64,000 nt of DNA from Pedobacter psychrophilus (GTDB lineage: Bacteria; Bacteroidota; Bacteroidia; Sphingobacteriales; Sphingobacteriaceae). Location of the stretch: NCBI RefSeq assembly GCF_001652725.1, contig NZ_LWHJ01000028.1, positions 310,001 to 374,000 on the forward strand, given 5' to 3'. The notes under the pieces are model-generated. The model saw only the letters and a program-made list of their open reading frames with translations, did no database searches and was not told the DNA's origin. Below are positions 1 to 8,383 of the stretch, one piece after another. Position numbers and translations under genes: made by a program. Every line of letters begins with the position of its first letter. Position 1 is the first letter of the stretch.

Positions 1-129
1 ATCTTCTGGGATAAGTTTCCTTTACTGTATGGAGTGGACAAAATATGGAAGATATCCTTTGGCTTATTACTAATTGTATATTCATTTTTCAGATTTGTAC
101 GTTTAATAAAAAATCAACAACATGATTAA
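1..129 (+). CDS. C-terminal end of a small membrane protein (5' end outside window)
   Basis: Frame 1 is open from the first base to a TAA at 127-129 and reads IFWDKFPLLYGVDKIWKISF, followed by a hydrophobic stretch (GLLLIVYSFF) and a basic tail ending in NQQHD. The composition suggests one membrane segment near the C-terminus. Its stop overlaps the start of the next gene by 8 bases, which is typical of translationally coupled genes. I do not recognise the family. In related genomes the PstS-like and TPR genes that follow are usually preceded by ExbB/ExbD/TonB genes, so a role in that energy-transduction cluster is possible but is inference only. Confidence 0.55.
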   Translation: MFWDKFPLLYGVDKIWKISFGLLLIVYSFFRFVRLIKNQQHD

Positions 130-1015
130 AAAAGGCTATTTAGCTTTTATAATGATATCTTTTCTTTTCAGTATCTTATCATGTAGGCAACAAACTATAT
201 CTGATAGTACTAATGAAATTACATATGGTAAAGCGATAATGGTAGCAGACGAATCTCTTTACCCTATCATTGATGATGAATATCAAATCTTTGCTGAGAA
301 CTATCAAAGAGCTAAAATCGACATAGTATATAAACCTTTAAACGATGCTTTAGAACTTTTTATTAACGATAGTATTAATGTGGCTATACTTCCTAGAAAA
401 CTTAGTGAAAAAGAGGCTAAGTATTATGAAGATAAAAAAATTATAATTAGATATACCAAATTTGCAATTGATGGCATCGCTTTGATTACTGGTAAATCAA
501 ACCAAGATTCTTTGATTACAATTGAGGAATTAAAAAGAGCTCTTTTAGGTACCTATAAACAAAATACATCAATTGTATTTGATAATCCAAAATCAAGTAC
601 TGTTGAATACTTAATGAAGCTTACTAACGTTAAAAGTTTTCCAAAGAATGTTTATGCTTTAAAATCTAATAAGGAAGTAATTAAGTATATAGTTAATAAC
701 CCTAATGCGATAGGAATTGTAAGTGTTGCTTGGATGAAAAGACCTACACCCGATGTTGCAGAGGAGGTAGAAAAATTAAAGTTTATTGCAGTTAAAGGCG
801 ATGGTAAAAATTACGAAAAGCCTACCCAAAGTAATTTAAAAGTTAATAATTACCCATTGATAAGAGATTTATACATTGTAAATTGTCAGGGCAAAGCAGG
901 TTTAGGCACAGGTTTTGCATCTTTCGTTGCTAGTGAGTTAGGTCAAAGAATCATATTAAAGTCAGGATTGGCACCAGATTCTTTACCAAGTAGACAAATT
1001 AAAATTAGAAATTAA
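122..1015 (+). CDS. PstS-like substrate-binding lipoprotein
   Basis: A 297-residue protein with a lipoprotein signal: a Lys-rich N-terminus, a hydrophobic core and the lipobox LSC, with Cys at about residue 21. The mature part has the pattern of the PBP-like domain of phosphate-binding PstS proteins (VADESLYPIIDDEYQIF near the N-terminus, AIGIVSVAWM in the middle, GFASFVASELGQRIILKSGL near the end). It is shorter than classical PstS and no pstCAB genes are seen next to it. The gene overlaps the upstream membrane gene and lies 22 bases from the TPR gene. In Bacteroidota such proteins often sit in ExbB/ExbD/TonB-type clusters, so it may not be a phosphate ABC transporter component. Ligand unknown. 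Confidence 0.75.
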   Translation: MIKKGYLAFIMISFLFSILSCRQQTISDSTNEITYGKAIMVADESLYPIIDDEYQIFAENYQRAKIDIVYKPLNDALELFINDSINVAILPRKLSEKEAKYYEDKKIIIRYTKFAIDGIALITGKSNQDSLITIEELKRALLGTYKQNTSIVFDNPKSSTVEYLMKLTNVKSFPKNVYALKSNKEVIKYIVNNPNAIGIVSVAWMKRPTPDVAEEVEKLKFIAVKGDGKNYEKPTQSNLKVNNYPLIRDLYIVNCQGKAGLGTGFASFVASELGQRIILKSGLAPDSLPSRQIKIRN

Positions 1016-1037
1016 ATTTTTTTTATATAATTGAACT

Positions 1038-2711
1038 ATGAATATTATTAAGAAGATAACTATAGGAACCTTAAGCATGATGTTTATTGGTTCTATCACG
1101 ATAGCACAAAGTTTAGAAGATGCTAGAAAAGCGGTTACTGCAGAGCAATATCAAAAAGCGAAATCATTATTTGCAAACCTTATTAAAAATCAGGGAACAC
1201 CAGAAAACTATTTTTACTATGGTGATTTGTATTTAAGATTAAATATGCCAGATTCTGCAAAAGCAGTTTTTCAAAAAGGAATTGCAGCTGATGATAAAAG
1301 TAAGTTTACGCTCAATTATGTTGGATTAGGTACTGTTGATTTATTCAATAAAAATGCGGCAGCAGCTCAAGCTAATTTTTCTAAAGCAACCGAAGAAATG
1401 AGGAAGAAGGATTACTTAGAATATGTTTATATAGGTGAAGCATATACTTATGAGCCATCTAGAGATTTACCAAAAGCTTTTGAATGGTTTGAAAAAGCCA
1501 AAGAAAATGGTGAAAAGGATCCAGAATTACACATTGCAATGGGAAATGCCTACAAGGCAGAAAAGAAAAATAGTGAAGCGGTTGCTGAATATCAAAGAGC
1601 AATGACTTTAAAAGATAATTTACCTAGTGTAGAAGTAAATATTGGTGAAATATGGACTCAAGCTTTTAATTTTGAATTGTCTGAAAGTACATTGAAAGGT
1701 GTAATTAGTAAAGACGCTAATTTTGGTCCTGCCTACAGAGCTTTGGCAGAAAATTATTACCGTTGGGCTTCTGCATTTCCTGCTAAAAAAGCGGAATTAT
1801 TGCCTAAAGCAAAAGATGCCTACTCAAAATATTTAGATTTAACAGATAGATCAGCAGATTCACAATATAGATATTTGATTTTCTTATTCAATGCAGGAGA
1901 TTTTGCTGGACTTGAAAAAAGTGCAAATGATTTTATCAGCTCTCCAGCATATAACAAAGATTATATTTTAGCTAAGAGGTTTAAAGGGTATGCTGCTGTA
2001 GAAAACAATAACAGTCAAGTAGGATTAGATGCTTTAAATTCTTTTGTTAAAGAAATTGAACCAAGTAGAGTAATTGCTGATGATTATTTAAAAATTGGTA
2101 AAGCTTATGGTACTTTAAAACAAGATTCTTTAGCGATTCTAAATTATATCCAAGCTTCTAAATTAGATACTGCTAATACAGAAGTTTTAGGAACTATAGC
2201 ATCTACTTATTTTTCAAGTAAAAAATATATTAAAGCTGCAGAATACTATAATAGGCTAACTAAATTACCAAAAGCAACTTTAAAGGACTGGTTTTATTTA
2301 GGATATTCTAATTACTTCTCTTACGCTGCGATGGTTAGAGAAAACTCTAAAGATGAGGTAGGAATGAAGCAAACTTTATTAGATGCAGATAGTGCATTTA
2401 ATTATGTTGCTGTTACTGCTAATAATATTGATGCTTATTTATATTTAGCAAGGGTTGAGTATTATTTAAATCCTGTAAATGAAAACGATAAAGTTAAAGC
2501 AGCTTATGATAAGTTAGTTGAACTTACATTAGCTAAAACAGAACAGACAGCAGCTGATAAAAGAAATTTAGTGGAATCTTATTCCTCTATAGGCGCTTAT
2601 TATATTAAATCTGATAAGCAAAAGTCTATGGAAAACTTTAATAAAGCTTTAGCATTAGATCCAAACAACCAACAAGTTAAGGATGCAATAGCGGCTTTAA
2701 AAGCAGGTTAA
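1038..2711 (+). CDS. Secreted tetratricopeptide-repeat protein
   Basis: A 557-residue protein with a Sec signal peptide (hydrophobic run ending GSITIAQS) followed by TPR-like helical pairs through most of its length. Examples are YLYLARVEYYLNP and ENFNKALALDPNNQQVKDAI at the C-terminus, a typical TPR consensus. TPR proteins are protein-interaction scaffolds; this one should act in the periplasm. It follows the PstS-like gene by 22 bases and is probably in the same transcript. A strong terminator lies directly after the stop. No enzymatic domain is visible and the partner is unknown. Confidence 0.8.
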   Translation: MNIIKKITIGTLSMMFIGSITIAQSLEDARKAVTAEQYQKAKSLFANLIKNQGTPENYFYYGDLYLRLNMPDSAKAVFQKGIAADDKSKFTLNYVGLGTVDLFNKNAAAAQANFSKATEEMRKKDYLEYVYIGEAYTYEPSRDLPKAFEWFEKAKENGEKDPELHIAMGNAYKAEKKNSEAVAEYQRAMTLKDNLPSVEVNIGEIWTQAFNFELSESTLKGVISKDANFGPAYRALAENYYRWASAFPAKKAELLPKAKDAYSKYLDLTDRSADSQYRYLIFLFNAGDFAGLEKSANDFISSPAYNKDYILAKRFKGYAAVENNNSQVGLDALNSFVKEIEPSRVIADDYLKIGKAYGTLKQDSLAILNYIQASKLDTANTEVLGTIASTYFSSKKYIKAAEYYNRLTKLPKATLKDWFYLGYSNYFSYAAMVRENSKDEVGMKQTLLDADSAFNYVAVTANNIDAYLYLARVEYYLNPVNENDKVKAAYDKLVELTLAKTEQTAADKRNLVESYSSIGAYYIKSDKQKSMENFNKALALDPNNQQVKDAIAALKAG

Positions 2712-2731
2712 TTATTATATTAATCAGCAAC

Positions 2732-2763
2732 AAAAAAGGAGTTGAATTTCAACTCCTTTTTTT
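2732..2763. terminator. Bidirectional intrinsic terminator
   Basis: A perfect hairpin with an A-run before it and a T-run after it: AAAAAAGGAGTTG, a loop of about five bases, then CAACTCCTTTTTT. It lies between the stop of the TPR gene and the stop of the convergent MazG-like gene, so it can end transcription from both sides. Confidence 0.9.
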
Positions 2764-2764
2764 A

Positions 2765-3091
2765 TTATTTTAGTTTTGGATTATTTTTATGTCTATCGAT
2801 GTCTCGAATGGACTTTTTTTCGAGATTTTTATTTAATGCATCAGTTAAATCTATTCCGGTTTGATTAGCCAAACAAATCAAAACAAACAGAACATCAGCC
2901 ATTTCATCCGGTAAATTTATAGCCTCATCTGTCTTTTTGAAAGATTGTTCTCCATATTTCCTGGCCATAATTCTGGCAACCTCGCCAACTTCTTCCATCA
3001 AAATGGCTGTATTGGTCAATTCATTAAAGTAACGAACACCTGTTGTATTAATCCATTGATCCACCAGTCCTTGAGCTTCTTTTAAAGTCAT
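2765..3091 (-). CDS. MazG-like nucleotide pyrophosphohydrolase
   Basis: A 108-residue protein of the all-alpha NTP pyrophosphatase superfamily. The metal-binding ExxE and ExxD motifs are seen in MEEVGEVARIMA (about residue 31) and PDEMADVLFVLICLA (about residue 62). Family members hydrolyse nucleoside triphosphates, often non-canonical ones, to the monophosphate and pyrophosphate. It is the short, single-domain form, not the two-domain MazG. Its start lies 1 base after the dtd stop, so the two genes are co-transcribed; both can be regarded as house-cleaning functions. Exact substrate unknown. Confidence 0.85.
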   Translation of the reverse strand: MTLKEAQGLVDQWINTTGVRYFNELTNTAILMEEVGEVARIMARKYGEQSFKKTDEAINLPDEMADVLFVLICLANQTGIDLTDALNKNLEKKSIRDIDRHKNNPKLK

Positions 3092-3092
3092 T

Positions 3093-3545
3093 TTATTCTT
3101 TGTTTTTTGTATCTATAATTATGGTTACTGGTCCATCGTTTATTAAACTTATTTGCATATCAGCACCAAAAACACCTTTAGATATTTTTTTTCCAAGTAA
3201 ATTATTCATCTCCAAAATCATCTTTTTATAAATCGGAATGGCAATATCAGACTTAGCCGCATTAATAAAAGATGGACGGTTTCCTTTTTTAGTTTGTGCA
3301 AAAAGGGTAAACTGAGAAATTAAAAGAATGTTTCCATCAACATCAGATAAAGATTTATTCATTAAACCTTCATCATCAGAAAATACTCTCAAATTCACAA
3401 TTTTTTGAGCGAGCCATTTTATGTCTTCTTCATTATCATCATTACAAATCCCCAGAAGAACTACAAATCCGATTTTTATTTCTCCAGTAATAACGTTATT
3501 TACTTTGCAATTTGCATTGATTGCTCTTTGTATAACAGCCCTCAT
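3093..3545 (-). CDS. dtd: D-aminoacyl-tRNA deacylase
   Basis: A 150-residue protein of normal family length, starting MRAVIQRA as most DTD proteins do. The two signature motifs are present: SQFTLFA (about residues 78-84), which holds the catalytic-site region, and the Gly-Pro motif in NDGPVTI near the C-terminus, which enforces selection of D-amino acids. The enzyme removes D-amino acids (and glycine) from mischarged tRNAs in the cytoplasm. It is followed directly by the MazG-like gene. Identification is secure. Confidence 0.95.
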   Translation of the reverse strand: MRAVIQRAINANCKVNNVITGEIKIGFVVLLGICNDDNEEDIKWLAQKIVNLRVFSDDEGLMNKSLSDVDGNILLISQFTLFAQTKKGNRPSFINAAKSDIAIPIYKKMILEMNNLLGKKISKGVFGADMQISLINDGPVTIIIDTKNKE

Positions 3546-3575
3546 AATTAGTTTAAGATATAAAAAACATTAAAC

Positions 3576-3606
3576 AAAAAAGCATCAACCTTAATGATTG
3601 ATGCTT
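3576..3606 (-). terminator. Intrinsic terminator after the RNase G/E gene
   Basis: On the minus strand the hairpin AAGCATCAA / TTGATGCTT with a 9-base loop is followed by TTTTTGTTT. It lies 29 bases downstream of the rng stop and upstream of dtd, so it separates these two minus-strand units. Confidence 0.8.
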
Positions 3607-3634
3607 CTAAAATTATATTGGCCAAAACCTGGAA

Positions 3635-5185
3635 CTAAAGTTTAATTTCCTCGTCTTTAGCGCTTAAAAAGTGAAATTCTGTTAAATGATAGGATGGAAC
3701 TTCCTTAACTTTTATCCACTGATTATATTTAAAAAACCATTTCATTTGTTGTGAAACAAATCCTTTTTTAATATAAGCAGCAATATATGGATGGACACAT
3801 AATGTAATACCCTTTTCGGCTTGCTCGTTTAAAATATAATCTAAATTAGAGGCTATTTCATCATATAAAACAACACTTGCTTTAATCTCTCCAGTACCAT
3901 CACAAGACGGGCACTTTTCATTGGTAACGATATTCATCTCAGGCCTTACTCTTTGACGAGTAATTTGTACTAATCCAAATTTAGATGGAGGTAAAATAGT
4001 ATGTTTAGCCCTATCATAATTCATTTCAGACCTTAAATAGTCAAAAAGATCTTTTCTATTTGGCGCTTTATGCATATCTATAAAATCAACAACAACAATT
4101 CCGCCCATATCTCTTAGCCTTAATTGACGAGCAATTTCTTTTGCAGCCTCCTTATTAACCATGAAAGCATTCTCTTCTTGATTTTCTGGACTTGCAGTGC
4201 GGTTTCCGCTATTTACATCAATTACATGTAGAGCCTCTGTGTGTTCTACAACAAGGTAAGCGCCACCAGCAAGATTTACAGTTCTACCAAACGAGCCTTT
4301 AATCTGTTTTTCAATCCCGAAGTGCTCAAATATTGGTTCCTTACCTTTATAATGTTTAACGATTTTTTCAAGTTCAGGAGAGATTTCATGTACATAAGAT
4401 TTTATCTCTTCGTAAATAGAATTATCATCAACATATATATTTGTAAACTCATCATTAAGAATATCCCTTAAAATGGTAGAAGCTCTACCCATTTCGCCTA
4501 ATATTTTTTTGGATGGATCTGTAGTAGGAAGTTTTTTCATAAAACTTTCCCATTTAGAAATAAGGTCTAGTAAATCTTTTTGGATTTCTGCAACCCCTTT
4601 TTGTTCAGATACAGTTCTTATGATAACGCCAAAATTTGCAGGCTTTATACCCTCAACAATTTTTTTTAGACGAGTTCTTTCCGTATTACTTCTAATCTTT
4701 TTTGAGATAGATATTACATCTGAAAACGGCACTAAAACAACAAATCTACCAGCAATGGAAAGATCAGCACTTAATCTTGGGCCTTTTGTAGAAATTGGTT
4801 CTTTAGAAATTTGAACAGGTAAAAACTGACCTTTAGTTAAAATGGATGATATTTTACCAGATTTATCAATATCAGTTTCCTTTTCAAAATTATCTAATAA
4901 ATGATTTTTATAGGCATTTCCACGGACTTGTTTAGTCAGTTTTTGCAAGGATTGTACTTGCGGGCCTAAATCTAAATAATGTAAGAAAGCATCTTTCTCA
5001 TACCCAACATCAACAAAAGCAGCATTAAGTCCAGCCATGATTTTTTTAATCCTACCTAGATATATATCACCAACAGCATAACTGTTGTTAATTTGCTCTT
5101 TGTTAATTTCTACGAGTTGCTTGTCTTGCAGTAATGCAATCGTAACCCCACTTGGGGCCGAATTAATGATTAATTCTTTTACCAC
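3635..5185 (-). CDS. rng: Ribonuclease G/E family endoribonuclease
   Basis: A 516-residue protein of the RNase G length class, without the long C-terminal scaffold of enterobacterial RNase E. The N-terminus carries an S1-type RNA-binding domain (SYAVGDIYLGRIKKIMAGLN, then AFVDVGYEKDAFLHY). The catalytic magnesium-binding aspartates are in HVIDVNSGN (about residue 320) and VVVDFIDMHK (about residue 368). The zinc-link motif CPSCDGTGE is at about residue 426. The enzyme cleaves single-stranded AU-rich RNA in rRNA maturation and mRNA decay. It begins 138 bases downstream of the small ribosomal-type gene, with a hairpin between. Confidence 0.93.
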   Translation of the reverse strand: MVKELIINSAPSGVTIALLQDKQLVEINKEQINNSYAVGDIYLGRIKKIMAGLNAAFVDVGYEKDAFLHYLDLGPQVQSLQKLTKQVRGNAYKNHLLDNFEKETDIDKSGKISSILTKGQFLPVQISKEPISTKGPRLSADLSIAGRFVVLVPFSDVISISKKIRSNTERTRLKKIVEGIKPANFGVIIRTVSEQKGVAEIQKDLLDLISKWESFMKKLPTTDPSKKILGEMGRASTILRDILNDEFTNIYVDDNSIYEEIKSYVHEISPELEKIVKHYKGKEPIFEHFGIEKQIKGSFGRTVNLAGGAYLVVEHTEALHVIDVNSGNRTASPENQEENAFMVNKEAAKEIARQLRLRDMGGIVVVDFIDMHKAPNRKDLFDYLRSEMNYDRAKHTILPPSKFGLVQITRQRVRPEMNIVTNEKCPSCDGTGEIKASVVLYDEIASNLDYILNEQAEKGITLCVHPYIAAYIKKGFVSQQMKWFFKYNQWIKVKEVPSYHLTEFHFLSAKDEEIKL

Positions 5186-5256
5186 CAGCTAATTTTTAGA
5201 AAAAAGGCATATAAATTACCTTTTTATACAACAGAGGAAATATTAAAAAATAAGAC

Positions 5257-5304
5257 ATAACAGAAAAAGTATTTACTTTATTTAAAATAAATACTTCCTG
5301 TTAT
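5257..5304 (-). terminator. Long AT-rich hairpin, probable terminator or processing site
   Basis: The arms ATAACAG plus AAGTATTTA (5257-5275) and TAAATACTT plus CTGTTAT (5288-5304) are complementary, with a small internal loop. Read on the minus strand the inner hairpin is followed by TTTTT. It lies between the 29-codon gene and rng and most likely ends or attenuates the HU-TPR-small protein transcript. An RNase E/G processing or autoregulation role is possible but only inferred from its place just before rng. Confidence 0.5.
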
Positions 5305-5323
5305 AAGCTATAAAGATGATAGC

Positions 5324-5413
5324 CTATTTTTTCTTATGTCTATTTTTTCTTAAACGCTTTTTACGTTTATGGGTGGCCATTTTATGTCTTTTTCTTTTTT
5401 TACCGCTTGGCAT
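5324..5413 (-). CDS. 29-residue basic AURKAIP1/COX24-type (mS38-like) ribosomal protein
   Basis: A 30-codon ORF from ATG at 5413 to TAG at 5324. It begins MPSGKKRKRHKMATHKRKKR and ends LRKNRHKKK; about two thirds of the residues are Lys, Arg or His. This matches my recall of the AURKAIP1/COX24-domain peptides annotated in Bacteroidota, relatives of the C-terminus of mitochondrial small-subunit protein mS38. Such peptides bind rRNA. The gene lies 24 bases after the TPR gene in the HU-TPR unit and upstream of rng. It is easily missed because of its length. Ribosome binding is inferred from the family, not shown here. Confidence 0.8.
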   Translation of the reverse strand: MPSGKKRKRHKMATHKRKKRLRKNRHKKK

Positions 5414-5437
5414 AATCTTAAAATTTTAATGTTTTAT

Positions 5438-6286
5438 TTAATTATTTAATTCTTTTATTTTTCTGTCAACAAACTCCGTTAAGCTTGGGTCTGCAGCCAG
5501 TTCTTTACTTTTTTGATAAGCTAATATCGCTTCAGGTTTCATTCCTAAATTTTCATAGCTAGTACCAAGGTAAAACCATGCTTCTGGCGTAGCTTTAACA
5601 TCTAATACTGTTTTAAAACGATCAACTGCTTTTTGGAATTGACCAGATTTCATTGAAAACATACCCAAATTCATGTTTGCTTTCAAATTTTTTGGCTCTT
5701 CTTTTACTACACCAAGTAGCAATTGAATTCCTTGCATAGGATTTTGTGTACCAGTTACATAAGCAACTCCTAAACCTGTTTGTGCATCCAAGCTTTTTGG
5801 ATTAATCTCTAGCGCTTTATTGTAGGCCTCAATTGCTTTATTTAATAAACCTGCAGTAGCGGTTGTATCTTTAAAGTTTTGATAGCCGTCAGTAAATCTA
5901 TCACCAGTAATTAACCAGTTATTATAATTAGACTCACTTTTTGCGATAGATTCGTAAGCAAAAGCTGCAGCAGCAGGCTGATTAACATCATCCCATTTTT
6001 GGGCTATTTGTTTCTGCAAATTTATCAATTCACTGCCTGATTCATTCAATGCACTAGTTTCTAACTTTTCTATATCCGAAACTAAACTAGCGCTAATCAT
6101 TTCTTTAGAAATAGCAGAAACACTTTTATAGCTAATATCAGAAACATTTTCTGGTGTAGAAGTTGCGGTAGTTTGCATACCGCGATCTTCTTTTGGTTTA
6201 ATTAATCCTTTAATATCTAAATTATATAAAATAACCATCAATAAACCTACTGATGCTATTAAAATATATTGTTTAGATTTTAACAT
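5438..6286 (-). CDS. Membrane-anchored TPR protein
   Basis: A 282-residue protein with one N-terminal membrane segment (YILIASVGLLMVILYNL, residues about 7-23) and a C-terminal domain of TPR units from about residue 140, for example AIEAYNKALEINPKSLDAQT, AVDRFKTVLDV and AILAYQKSKELAADPSL. It probably faces the periplasm. It starts 2 bases after the HU gene stop, so the two are co-transcribed. No enzyme motif is visible; a scaffold role is the only safe statement. Confidence 0.8.
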   Translation of the reverse strand: MLKSKQYILIASVGLLMVILYNLDIKGLIKPKEDRGMQTTATSTPENVSDISYKSVSAISKEMISASLVSDIEKLETSALNESGSELINLQKQIAQKWDDVNQPAAAAFAYESIAKSESNYNNWLITGDRFTDGYQNFKDTTATAGLLNKAIEAYNKALEINPKSLDAQTGLGVAYVTGTQNPMQGIQLLLGVVKEEPKNLKANMNLGMFSMKSGQFQKAVDRFKTVLDVKATPEAWFYLGTSYENLGMKPEAILAYQKSKELAADPSLTEFVDRKIKELNN

Positions 6287-6288
6287 AA

Positions 6289-6588
6289 TTAAGCTTTGAT
6301 AGAGGCTTTGTTTCCTGTTTTTACTTTATCTACAAAAACTTTTGCAGGTTTAAAACTTGGCACAAAGTGCTCTGGGATAATAATTGCTGTATTTTTTGAA
6401 ATATTTCTAGCCGTTTTTTTAGCTCTCTTTTTAACTACAAAACTACCAAATCCTCTTACATAAACGTTTTCACCGCCTACCATTGCATTTTTTACAACTT
6501 TAAAAAACGCCTCTACAGTTTCCTGTACATCAACCTTCTCAATTCCGGTTTTTCCTGCAATTTCTGCAATAATTTCTGCCTTTGTCAT
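6289..6588 (-). CDS. HU/IHF-family DNA-binding protein
   Basis: A 99-residue protein starting MTKAEIIAEIAGKTGI, the normal N-terminus of the family. I chose the ATG at 6588: an upstream in-frame start at 6681 would add 31 residues unlike any HU protein and would include the promoter. The DNA-binding arm region is seen in VYVRGFGSFVVKKRAKKTARN and the end IIPEHFVPSFKPAKVF fits the family. HU proteins bend and compact DNA. First gene of the HU-TPR-small protein unit; a good -7 box lies 52 bases upstream. Confidence 0.92.
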   Translation of the reverse strand: MTKAEIIAEIAGKTGIEKVDVQETVEAFFKVVKNAMVGGENVYVRGFGSFVVKKRAKKTARNISKNTAIIIPEHFVPSFKPAKVFVDKVKTGNKASIKA

Positions 6589-6639
6589 TATATATTTTCC
6601 TTTAAAATTTACTTTGCGTAATGCACCTATTTGGGGTTG

Positions 6640-6647
6640 CAAAAGTA
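6640..6647 (-). promoter_or_regulatory. Bacteroidota -7 promoter box for the HU gene
   Basis: TACTTTTG on the minus strand matches the Bacteroidota primary-sigma -7 consensus TAnnTTTG. It would place transcription start about 40-45 bases before the HU ATG. I see no clear -33 box at the expected distance. Confidence 0.5.
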
Positions 6648-6730
6648 TTGCTTTTAGTTGAATTTGGGAAATAAATAGCAAATTTATTTATTTCAACCCC
6701 TTACTATACAACCATTAAGCATTTTGAGGC

Positions 6731-6738
6731 TATCTTTG
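6731..6738 (+). promoter_or_regulatory. Bacteroidota -7 promoter box for mutY-ssb
   Basis: TATCTTTG matches TAnnTTTG and lies 19 bases before the mutY ATG, giving a short leader. It diverges from the HU promoter about 90 bases away. No convincing -33 element is seen. Confidence 0.5.
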
Positions 6739-6757
6739 CTATTAAAATTTTACATTA

Positions 6758-7807
6758 ATGAGCTTTTCTAATGTGCTAATTAGCTGGTATAGAAACAATA
6801 AAAGGGATTTACCATGGCGTAATACACAAGATTCATATTTAATTTGGCTTTCTGAAATTATACTTCAACAGACTAGAGTAGAACAGGGTTTGCCCTATTA
6901 TTTAAGATTTTCTGAGAAATATCCTAATGTTGAGAGTTTCGCAAATGCTTCTGAAGATCAGATTTTAAGAATGTGGCAAGGGTTAGGCTACTATTCTAGA
7001 GGAAGAAATATGCTAAAAACAGCTAAGGTTATCCAAAGGGATTTTAATGGTATTTTTCCTCAGGCTTACGCCGATTTAATAACCTTAATAGGAATTGGAG
7101 AATATACAGCAGCAGCAATTTCTTCCTTTTCATCAAACGAAGCAAAAGCCGTAGTAGATGGTAATGTTTACAGGGTAATTTCCAGATATTTTGGAATCTC
7201 AACACCTATTAACTCAACGTTGGGTAAAAAGGAGTTTCAAGCTATAGCCGATGAATTGTTGGATACTAAAAATGCTGGTGAACATAACCAGGCGATGATT
7301 GAGTTTGGTGCTTTACAATGTAAACCTAAAAGCCCTAATTGTTCTATTTGTCCATTTCAAAGTTCTTGCTTTGCTTATCAACATCACAGAATTAACGATT
7401 TACCAATAAAACTAAAAAAGCTAAAAATTAGAGAACGTTACTTTAATTTTTTCCTGATTGATGACGGAGATGAAATCTTAATCAAAAGACGTGATAATAC
7501 TGATATTTGGGCTGGCTTACATGACTTACCTGCAATAGAATTTCCTGAACGAACAGAATTAGAAGTTTTATTAAATCATCCTGATTTTACAAATTGGTTT
7601 AATGATAAAACTGTTATCCAAAAAAGCTCGAAAGAGATTAAGCATATATTAACACATCAAAGAATTTATGCCAGATTTGTACATTTAAATAATTATAATC
7701 CATCAATTATCGAAAAGAATGGTTGGTTAAAGATTAAAAAAACGCAAATTTCTGATTATGGAATGCCTAAATTAATTTCTGAGTATCTGAAAAATTTCCT
7801 AAATTGA
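6758..7807 (+). CDS. mutY: A/G-specific adenine DNA glycosylase
   Basis: A 349-residue MutY. The N-terminal HhH-GPD glycosylase domain is clear: LPWRNTQDSYLIWLSEIILQ, QQTRV, the helix-hairpin-helix IGIGEYTAAAI (about residue 112) and the catalytic Asp in AVVDGNVYRV (about residue 134). Four cysteines of the iron-sulfur cluster follow (CKPKSPNCSICPFQSSC, residues about 188-204). The C-terminal NUDIX-like domain, which recognises 8-oxoguanine, includes HILTHQRIYARF. The enzyme removes A opposite 8-oxoG. It is followed 20 bases later by ssb, a common pairing of DNA-maintenance genes. Confidence 0.95.
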   Translation: MSFSNVLISWYRNNKRDLPWRNTQDSYLIWLSEIILQQTRVEQGLPYYLRFSEKYPNVESFANASEDQILRMWQGLGYYSRGRNMLKTAKVIQRDFNGIFPQAYADLITLIGIGEYTAAAISSFSSNEAKAVVDGNVYRVISRYFGISTPINSTLGKKEFQAIADELLDTKNAGEHNQAMIEFGALQCKPKSPNCSICPFQSSCFAYQHHRINDLPIKLKKLKIRERYFNFFLIDDGDEILIKRRDNTDIWAGLHDLPAIEFPERTELEVLLNHPDFTNWFNDKTVIQKSSKEIKHILTHQRIYARFVHLNNYNPSIIEKNGWLKIKKTQISDYGMPKLISEYLKNFLN

Positions 7808-7827
7808 TTAAAATTAAGTCAATAATT

Positions 7828-8274
7828 ATGTCGGGAATTAACAAAGTTATTTTAGTAGGACATTTGGGCAAAGACCCAGAAGTACGTCATTTAGATGGAA
7901 ATGTTTCTGTAGCAAGTTTTCCATTGGCCACCTCAGAATCTTACAATAAGGATGGTAAAAGAATTGAACAAACTGAATGGCATAATATAGTAATGTGGCG
8001 TGGTTTGGCAGACATTGCTTCTAAATACTTGGCTAAAGGTAAATTGGTTTATATTGAAGGTAAATTAAGAACTCGTTCTTATGAGGATAAAGAAGGACAT
8101 AAAAAATACAGTACCGAGATAGTTGCAGAAAATTTTACGCTTTTAGGGAGAAAAACGGATTTTGAGAATAACGAAGCTTCTGGTCATCAAAATAAAGATT
8201 TAGAAGAAATGCCGAAGCCAGAGATTGGCGGCAAATATGCGGTTGATGATACTGAAAATGATTTGCCTTTTTAG
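7828..8274 (+). CDS. ssb: Single-stranded DNA-binding protein
   Basis: A 148-residue SSB with an N-terminal OB fold (INKVILVGHLGKDPEVRHLD, then WHNIVMWRGLADIASKYLAKG and LVYIEGKLRTRSYEDKEG) and a linker ending in the acidic partner-binding tip DDTENDLPF. I start it at ATG 7828, which gives the normal SSB N-terminus; an in-frame TTG at 7804 overlaps the mutY stop and would add eight untypical residues. Co-transcribed with mutY. Confidence 0.95.
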   Translation: MSGINKVILVGHLGKDPEVRHLDGNVSVASFPLATSESYNKDGKRIEQTEWHNIVMWRGLADIASKYLAKGKLVYIEGKLRTRSYEDKEGHKKYSTEIVAENFTLLGRKTDFENNEASGHQNKDLEEMPKPEIGGKYAVDDTENDLPF

Positions 8275-8284
8275 GTTTTATTAA

Positions 8285-8322
8285 CCACAGAGTTAATAGA
8301 GAAAGCACAGAGAAAACAGAGT
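8285..8322. repeat. Degenerate CACAGAG repeats between ssb and dapF
   Basis: In the 109-base gap between the convergent ssb and dapF genes, AGAG ends occur at 8292, 8301, 8312 and 8321 (CACAGAG, TAGAG, CACAGAG, ACAGAG), with a spacing of 9, 11 and 9 bases. The rest of the gap shows no terminator. Confidence 0.45.
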
Positions 8323-8383
8323 AAAACAAATTTTAATGGAAGAGGAGAAAAACTTTTCAAAGCTGGATGAATAATTTTCAAGT

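Noticed and set aside
4473-4814. Forward frame opposite the RNase G/E gene
   Set aside because: It is a shadow of a well-conserved gene.
7804-7827. TTG start for ssb overlapping the mutY stop
   Set aside because: The ATG at 7828 gives the standard SSB N-terminus.
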